DNA of 64,000 bases, taken from Rehmannia glutinosa (Eukaryota > Streptophyta > Magnoliopsida > Lamiales > Orobanchaceae). Location: NCBI GenBank assembly GCA_016081115.2, contig CM071936.1:82575943-82639942 (forward strand). Reading direction: 5' to 3'. Within the stretch, counting starts at the first letter, position 1, and each line of letters begins with the position of its first letter. The notes below the pieces were generated by a model. That model did no database searches. It was not told the origin of the DNA and saw nothing but the letters and a program-made list of their open reading frames with translations. The translations under genes and the position numbers were made by a program. Of this stretch, positions 59,642 through 64,000 are shown piece after piece.

Positions 59642-61252
59642 CTACAAACGAACCATTTTTAGGTACCCTATAGTTTTGGGGTCCATGGGGTTAGCCTTGA
59701 GACCTTTGGGTCTCCAAACAAAGCTAAAATTATTCTTCAATTTACAATTGCTAACATAGTGACCAACTTTACCACAATAAAAGCAAATAATATTATGGGC
59801 ACTTTTAGCACGTACAAAATTCGGACCTTGGTCATTTTTCTTAAAGACTTTTTGAAATGGTTTGTAACCAAGTCCTTGTTTTGAATGCTCACCTCTTTGT
59901 GCATCTAAAATTTTAGTAACCTTATCCGTGCTTAAATTAAAACGATGCACATCCTTTTTCAAATTATCAATATCATTAGTGAGCATTTGTTTCTCGGTTT
60001 CAAGAGTTTGAATTTGAGTAAGGGTAATAGCATGAACATGATCAAGAGTCTCATAAGATGTAAATAATTTATCCTTTTCTATTTTAAGCTCTTTATGCTC
60101 CTTCTTTAAACTCTTGTATTTAACAATCAATTTTTGAAATTCATTTTGCAACTCATCAAAATCACATTGCAATTCATCAACTAAGGAGGAGGTAGAGGAG
60201 TTAGAGCGTACCTCATTATTTTCATCGTCTATAGCCATAAGACCATGTTCGGTTTCACCTTCCTCGTCGGATGTCTCGAGTAGCTCATCCCAAGTTTTGA
60301 CATCCGCATTTAGAGCCTTCTTTTTCGGAAAAGGCTTCTTTTTCTTTTGTTCCTCCTCATTGAGTTTTGGGCAATCGGCTATGAAGTGCCCGGATTTTCC
60401 GCACTTAAAGCAAGCATTATCTCTTGGTTTTCTTGCTTTATTTTTATTTACAAATTTTGCAAATTTTCGAACAAGTGCGGCCGTCTCCTCATCATCATCA
60501 TCATTATCATAGTATGCATTATTAGAAGAGGAAGCAAGACCTTTAGGAATATTTTGCATACCCGATTGATTGATGGTTGGTTTGGTATTTTTCCTCTCCT
60601 TGAGATAGACTTCATAGATGAGGAGGTTCCCGATGAGCTCGTCAAACTTGAGTGTCTCAAGATTTTGTGCTTCCGTGATTGCCGTCACCTTTTCGGACCA
60701 TGAGCCGGGAAGAGCATTCAATACCTTAGTCACTTTGTCTTCTTCGGAGATGACTTTACCGAGGGCCACAAGAGGATTGACAATGTTGTCAAGCCTTTCC
60801 ACCATCTTGGAGATGCTTTCACCATCATACATGTTAAAGTTTTCAAAGTCTTTAACAAGCATGGTCTTTCTAGCTTGCTTGACCTTCTTTGTCCCTTCAT
60901 ATATAGTCTCCAATTTTTCCCAAACCTCATGTGCCGACCTTATGCCTTGTATGCGATTGTACTCGGTGGCGGTAAGTGAGCAATGCAAAATATTTAAGGC
61001 CTTACCGTTTAGAGAGAAAGCCTTCTTATCATTTTCATCGAACTCCGTGAAAGGTTTAGGAGCCGAGGTGCCATCCTCCATTTTTTTTGTTGGTTGATCA
61101 ACTCCTTCAATAACCACATTCCATATGTCAAACCCGCACCTTTGTAGAAAGCACTCCATACGGTCTTTCCAAAATGCGTAGTTGTTGGTGTCGAACAATG
61201 GTGGCTTGTTGGTGGAGGCGCCGGTGGTGAGATAAGCGTCATTCGTAGCCAT
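59642..61252 (-). CDS. gag: gag of element N, uninterrupted, 536 aa
   Basis: The start chosen is the ATG at 61250-61252 (MATNDAYLTTGAS); the frame extends 18 codons further up but only into the PBS. Residues about 15-230 form the Copia gag (UBN2-type) domain with NYAFWKDRMECFLQ and YEGTKKVKQARKTML. Zinc knuckle CFKCGKSGHFIADC is at about 281-294, a coiled coil at about 365-440, and a second knuckle CFYCGKVGHYVSNC at about 490-503. An in-frame TAG (59642-59644) separates it from protease, and the same frame then continues into pol without a shift. It would form the cytoplasmic virus-like particle and bind the element RNA. This is the only long, unbroken protein frame in the window. Confidence 0.9.
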   Translation of the reverse strand: MATNDAYLTTGASTNKPPLFDTNNYAFWKDRMECFLQRCGFDIWNVVIEGVDQPTKKMEDGTSAPKPFTEFDENDKKAFSLNGKALNILHCSLTATEYNRIQGIRSAHEVWEKLETIYEGTKKVKQARKTMLVKDFENFNMYDGESISKMVERLDNIVNPLVALGKVISEEDKVTKVLNALPGSWSEKVTAITEAQNLETLKFDELIGNLLIYEVYLKERKNTKPTINQSGMQNIPKGLASSSNNAYYDNDDDDEETAALVRKFAKFVNKNKARKPRDNACFKCGKSGHFIADCPKLNEEEQKKKKPFPKKKALNADVKTWDELLETSDEEGETEHGLMAIDDENNEVRSNSSTSSLVDELQCDFDELQNEFQKLIVKYKSLKKEHKELKIEKDKLFTSYETLDHVHAITLTQIQTLETEKQMLTNDIDNLKKDVHRFNLSTDKVTKILDAQRGEHSKQGLGYKPFQKVFKKNDQGPNFVRAKSAHNIICFYCGKVGHYVSNCKLKNNFSFVWRPKGLKANPMDPKTIGYLKMVRL

Positions 61253-61294
61253 GGATCTTTCCTCTTTACTCGAACGAGCTAGCCAAAGAGTTTG

Positions 61295-61305
61295 GCTCGA
61301 TACCA
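61295..61305 (-). other. Primer binding site of element N
   Basis: Minus-strand TGGTATCGAGC, two bases after the 5' LTR end; again one base short of TGGTATCAGAGC at the CAG. Confidence 0.75.
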
Positions 61306-61307
61306 CT

Positions 61308-62569
61308 TGTTAGTCCAAGTGGCTACGATAATCTAGAGGGGGGGTGAATAGATTATCTCGGTTTTTCAGATTTTGCCCTCTTTTTCGAATAATCAAACAA
61401 AGACGAGAATGTAAATGCGTAAATAAAACAACACTCGTTGATTTAAAGAGGTTCAACCCACCTAGGGCCTAATCCTCTACCACCCCAAAGTATCCTGGGA
61501 TGGATTTCAAAAGGAAAAAGATTTTATTAATTTACCAAAAATTAATACAACACCTTGAGGATTACCACAACCCTCTTACACCACCTTGAGGATTACCACA
61601 ATCCTCTTACAACACCTTTGAAGAAGATTACCACAACCTTCAAGCACCTATCACCTAGATCACCCAAGTGTATTCTTACCACAAGAATACTCACAAGGAT
61701 GTCTTGTGTTGAATGATGACCAAAATCAAGATTACAACTCAATAATGATTGATACAATATGAGTACAAGTGTAATCAAGAATTGAACGCCTAGACCTCAA
61801 ATTTGTGCAAGTGAAAGTGCTAAGGCTAATACAACAAGATATATGAAAGTGTTTGCTTTGTTTGCTCTTTGCTTGTATGGAGTGTTGTGTATTGTTGTTT
61901 TGTTTGAATGAAGCCTCTATTTATAGGAGAGGTCTTGGCTTTGATTTCCAGACATTGGCTCCTCCTTGGGGAGTGATTTGCTGCAAAAGAAACCATTTAA
62001 AATCATCAATATAGCTGTTAGAAATCAATCCCACAAAATAGGGAAAAGTCATTCAAAAAATGCAACGGATAGTTTCTTTGATAAATGGGTTCGACCGGTC
62101 GCACGGAGATAAGATTGAAATGAAATTCTGCGAATTTTTACACGGGGGACCGGTCGAAGGGGTTCGACCGGTCGCCTTGGTCTTGACCGGTTGGGGTTGA
62201 TAGAAAATCAAAACAGAGAAGTCGCATTTGAGAGGGCACTCCCGTGCACGGCCGCCCGGTGGTCGACCGGTCGCCTCTCACCTGGTCGCCCACCTGGTCG
62301 ACCGGTCGCCTCCCCATTTTCTCTTACGACCCATTTTCTATTTCAAAACTCAACTCAGTGCGGGTTGCCCTATAGGGCGACCGGTCGAGCTGAAACAAAA
62401 GTGTTGTCCAATTTTAAATCGAATATAAACTTCAAGAAATACTCCCAAAAATAGTAAAAACATTTTAGATCGATCGGAAGTGTTGGGACAACATTTAGGG
62501 ACATTGTTTTGGTATAAAAACTCATTTGAACAAAATCATCAAAATCATGATAAAAACATTTATCTAACA
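61308..62569 (-). mobile_element. 5' LTR of element N (1262 bp)
   Basis: Pairs with 54138-55368. It is longer mainly through an extra GGTCGCC/CTGGTCGACC-containing stretch at 62275-62305. Ends are TGTTAG...CTAACA on the plus strand. Confidence 0.95.
61918..61925 (-). promoter_or_regulatory. TATA box of the element N promoter
   Basis: Minus-strand TATAAATA in the context CTCCTATAAATAGAGGC, a textbook plant TATA box, in the 5' LTR. Confidence 0.7.
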
Positions 62570-62574
62570 TGGTC
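62570..62574. repeat. Target site duplication of element N (right copy)
   Basis: TGGTC, identical to 54133-54137. Confidence 0.95.
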
Positions 62575-62813
62575 TTGACCAAATACAAATTTGCAAGTGG
62601 CTAAAAGTAATGCTGAGTATGCAGAAAGAATAGAAGAAGAAAACAAGAGACAAACTCAGCTATGGGAGGAAAGACAAGAAAGATTAAGAAGAGATGAAGC
62701 TGCCAGGAAGGCATATGAAAAGAAGAAGAAGAAGCGGTGACGATGAGAAAAAAAGAAGAAGAAGAGCGAAAGATCTTGAACAAGATGAAAGTAGGAGACA
62801 GCGAAGGAGATGA
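62575..62813 (+). pseudogene. ORF3 of element 3, 3' end
   Basis: It resumes the charged C-terminal helix interrupted at 54137, with frames reading VASGK- and AEYAERIEEENKRQTQLWEE, then a Lys/Arg run (AYEKKKKK), one in-frame TGA near 62738, and a final TGA at 62811-62813 aligned with the end of element 2's ORF3 (42121). Confidence 0.7.
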
Positions 62814-63076
62814 AGTGTTGTTGTCCACCCCTTCATGTATTTTATGATGTAAATACATACTATGTAAGTCTTCTATAATAAAGCTATAAATTCTTTAATT
62901 TATTTTCTGTGTAGACAAATGTTTGCTCTGATACACCTTGTAAACAGTTGTGTAAAAGAACAAGAATGTTATGATCAATAAAAAGATTGATTCTACACAT
63001 ACATTCTATGTGAATACACTATCTGTATGTATCTTTGCTATTTGCATTTTTGAATGGTTTAAGTTTTGGCATCATC
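62814..63076 (+). other. 3' untranslated region of element 3
   Basis: AT-rich, non-coding, between ORF3 and the PPT. Its first 150 bp match 42124-42316 of element 2; the rest has no counterpart in element 2 within this window. Confidence 0.7.
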
Positions 63077-63090
63077 AAAAAGGGGGAAAT
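63077..63090 (+). other. Polypurine tract of element 3
   Basis: AAAAAGGGGGAAAT, directly before the 3' LTR. Confidence 0.9.
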
Positions 63091-64000
63091 TGTTAGGAAA
63101 TTTATTGTTTAGATTTTGATGAATGCCATGTAAAACTTAGAATAGGATGTTGGCACCCCATTTTTTGTTGTAAAATGCATTGTAATAAATAGGGCTGGCC
63201 AAGCTAAGTTAAGTCAGCTACGTCCTAACATGCAAGAAGACAACTGAGATCGGAAGGAAGACTCTGTGTGAGACAATGAGTATGGCAAAGAAGAGTAGAC
63301 GGGAACTCTCAAGAAGCGACCAAGATGCATGCGGAGTGGAGCATCAATCAAGTCAACTCAAGAAAAGCCAAGTCTCAAGTTGAAGTGAAAAGAGTCATCC
63401 AATGATTGGAAGTTGACTCTAAGTCACCTGGGAAAGCAAAGAAATACAAATCAAGTCGAGATAATCAAAAAGATCCGTTGCCGTAAATCAAGAGAAATAC
63501 TTAAACAAGTAATATCTCCATACCACCTTTATCGGAGTGCTCGGTCCGAGAGCGTGCAAGAGGAATAAACCAATGGGAAGCATTACACCGTGTCGAACTC
63601 AAAAGGTGAAGAACAATTCACGAGGAAATGGCAATTCCAAGGATCGCAACAAAATAAGCCAACGATCGCAAGTGACTTTCAAAAATAAGCCTATCTCTTC
63701 AACGGGCAAATTTTCTCAAATATTCTCAATCCTCAAGCCTACACTACGAAGAACATCAATCCAACACTCACCGTGAAGGAAAGATAACTTCAATCAGTTG
63801 AAGAGGAAAATACTTTGAAAAATCAAGGGGTCTAGATTCCACGAAGGATTGTAGGAAGGTTCAAGGTCGAACCAAGTCTTAAGCTTTTGGAGGGCTTCGT
63901 GATCAAATCCAAAGAGCTTGAGCAAGTGGGCTGTAGTAGCAAGGCAAATGCCTGTGAAGAAGCCGAGTCGTCACGAGAAGCCACCGAGTGATCAAGGCGT
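63091..64000 (+). mobile_element. 3' LTR of element 3 (cut by window end)
   Basis: It starts TGTTAGGAAATTTATTG and aligns with 42317-43326. A deletion of about 80-100 bp near 63716, between GGGCAAATTTT and ATTCTCAATCC, removes the TATA box. Confidence 0.9.

Larger units (their letters stand above)
54138..62569 (-). mobile_element. Element N: complete SIRE-type Copia retrotransposon, 8.4 kb, minus strand
   Basis: TG...CA LTRs bound by TGGTC duplications; in minus-strand order 5' LTR (62569-61308), PBS, gag, pol, about 1.2 kb non-coding, PPT and 3' LTR (55368-54138). RT reads YVDDIIFGATN and gag has two zinc knuckles and a coiled coil, as in SIRE-type elements, but the LTRs share nothing obvious with elements 1-3, so it is a separate family. 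It has no ORF3. Confidence 0.95.
42317..64000 (+). mobile_element. SIRE-type Copia retrotransposon, element 3, interrupted by element N
   Basis: Full 5' LTR, PBS, gag, pol, promoter-like block, ORF3 split by element N (54138-62569), PPT and the first 910 bp of the 3' LTR. The two LTRs are very similar outside CAG/CTG-associated changes and one deletion, so insertion is recent relative to elements 1 and 2. The element runs off the window end. Confidence 0.9.

Noticed and set aside
60618..61097. 159-codon plus-strand ORF over the gag of element N
   Set aside because: It is the shadow of the minus-strand gag frame, which has clear domains and knuckles.

Overview
This is a plant nuclear window made almost entirely of transposable elements. 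The plant signs are Copia and Gypsy LTR retrotransposons with initiator-tRNA-Met primer sites, hAT-type non-autonomous elements, AT-rich introns-like spacers and long TA and CT microsatellites. It looks eudicot, but the species cannot be told. I see no intact host gene; the coding signal is retroelement sequence, mostly broken. One short exon-like remnant (10551-10769) may come from a host gene.

Layout. 1-773: truncated end of a third ORF (ORF3) from a SIRE-type Copia element. 774-10204: two tandem copies of a 4.6 kb unit built from a reverse LTR fragment (X), AT-rich short repeats, a long-TIR element (C), and two related TIR elements (A and B). 10770-13255: 3' end of a minus-strand Tat/Retand-like Gypsy element (LTR, 31-bp and 69-bp tandem arrays, an antisense ORF). 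13256-23207: SIRE-type element 1, with gag, pol and ORF3, all broken. 23208-31531: a mosaic of an AT-rich repeat, a long inverted repeat, a chromovirus-type LTR with PBS, a reverse SIRE LTR fragment, a minus-strand Tat gag and LTR, a hAT element with target duplication, a tRNA-Thr-derived SINE-like head and a reverse Copia LTR. 31532-42316: element 2, same family as element 1. 42317-64000: element 3, same family, apparently inserted into the 3' untranslated part of element 2 and running past the window end. 54138-62569: element N, a different SIRE-type Copia on the minus strand, inserted in ORF3 of element 3 with a perfect 5-bp target duplication (TGGTC).

How the genes work together. In the SIRE-type family gag makes the particle protein, pol carries protease, integrase, reverse transcriptase and RNase H, and ORF3 (about 1,550 codons in element 2) is an extra protein of unknown role. 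It lies behind a conserved promoter-like block (TGACGTCA, ATTGG, TATAAAT, TATATA), which suggests its own transcript. No copy of pol in this family looks functional. Element N is the best preserved element: uninterrupted gag, an integrase with all three acidic residues, and an RT with YVDD, separated by a few frameshifts.

A second theme is technical. Differences between near-identical copies fall mainly at CAG/CTG sites and often swap them for CG-containing strings or indels. That suggests systematic consensus error at CHG-methylated cytosines, so many frameshifts here may not be real.
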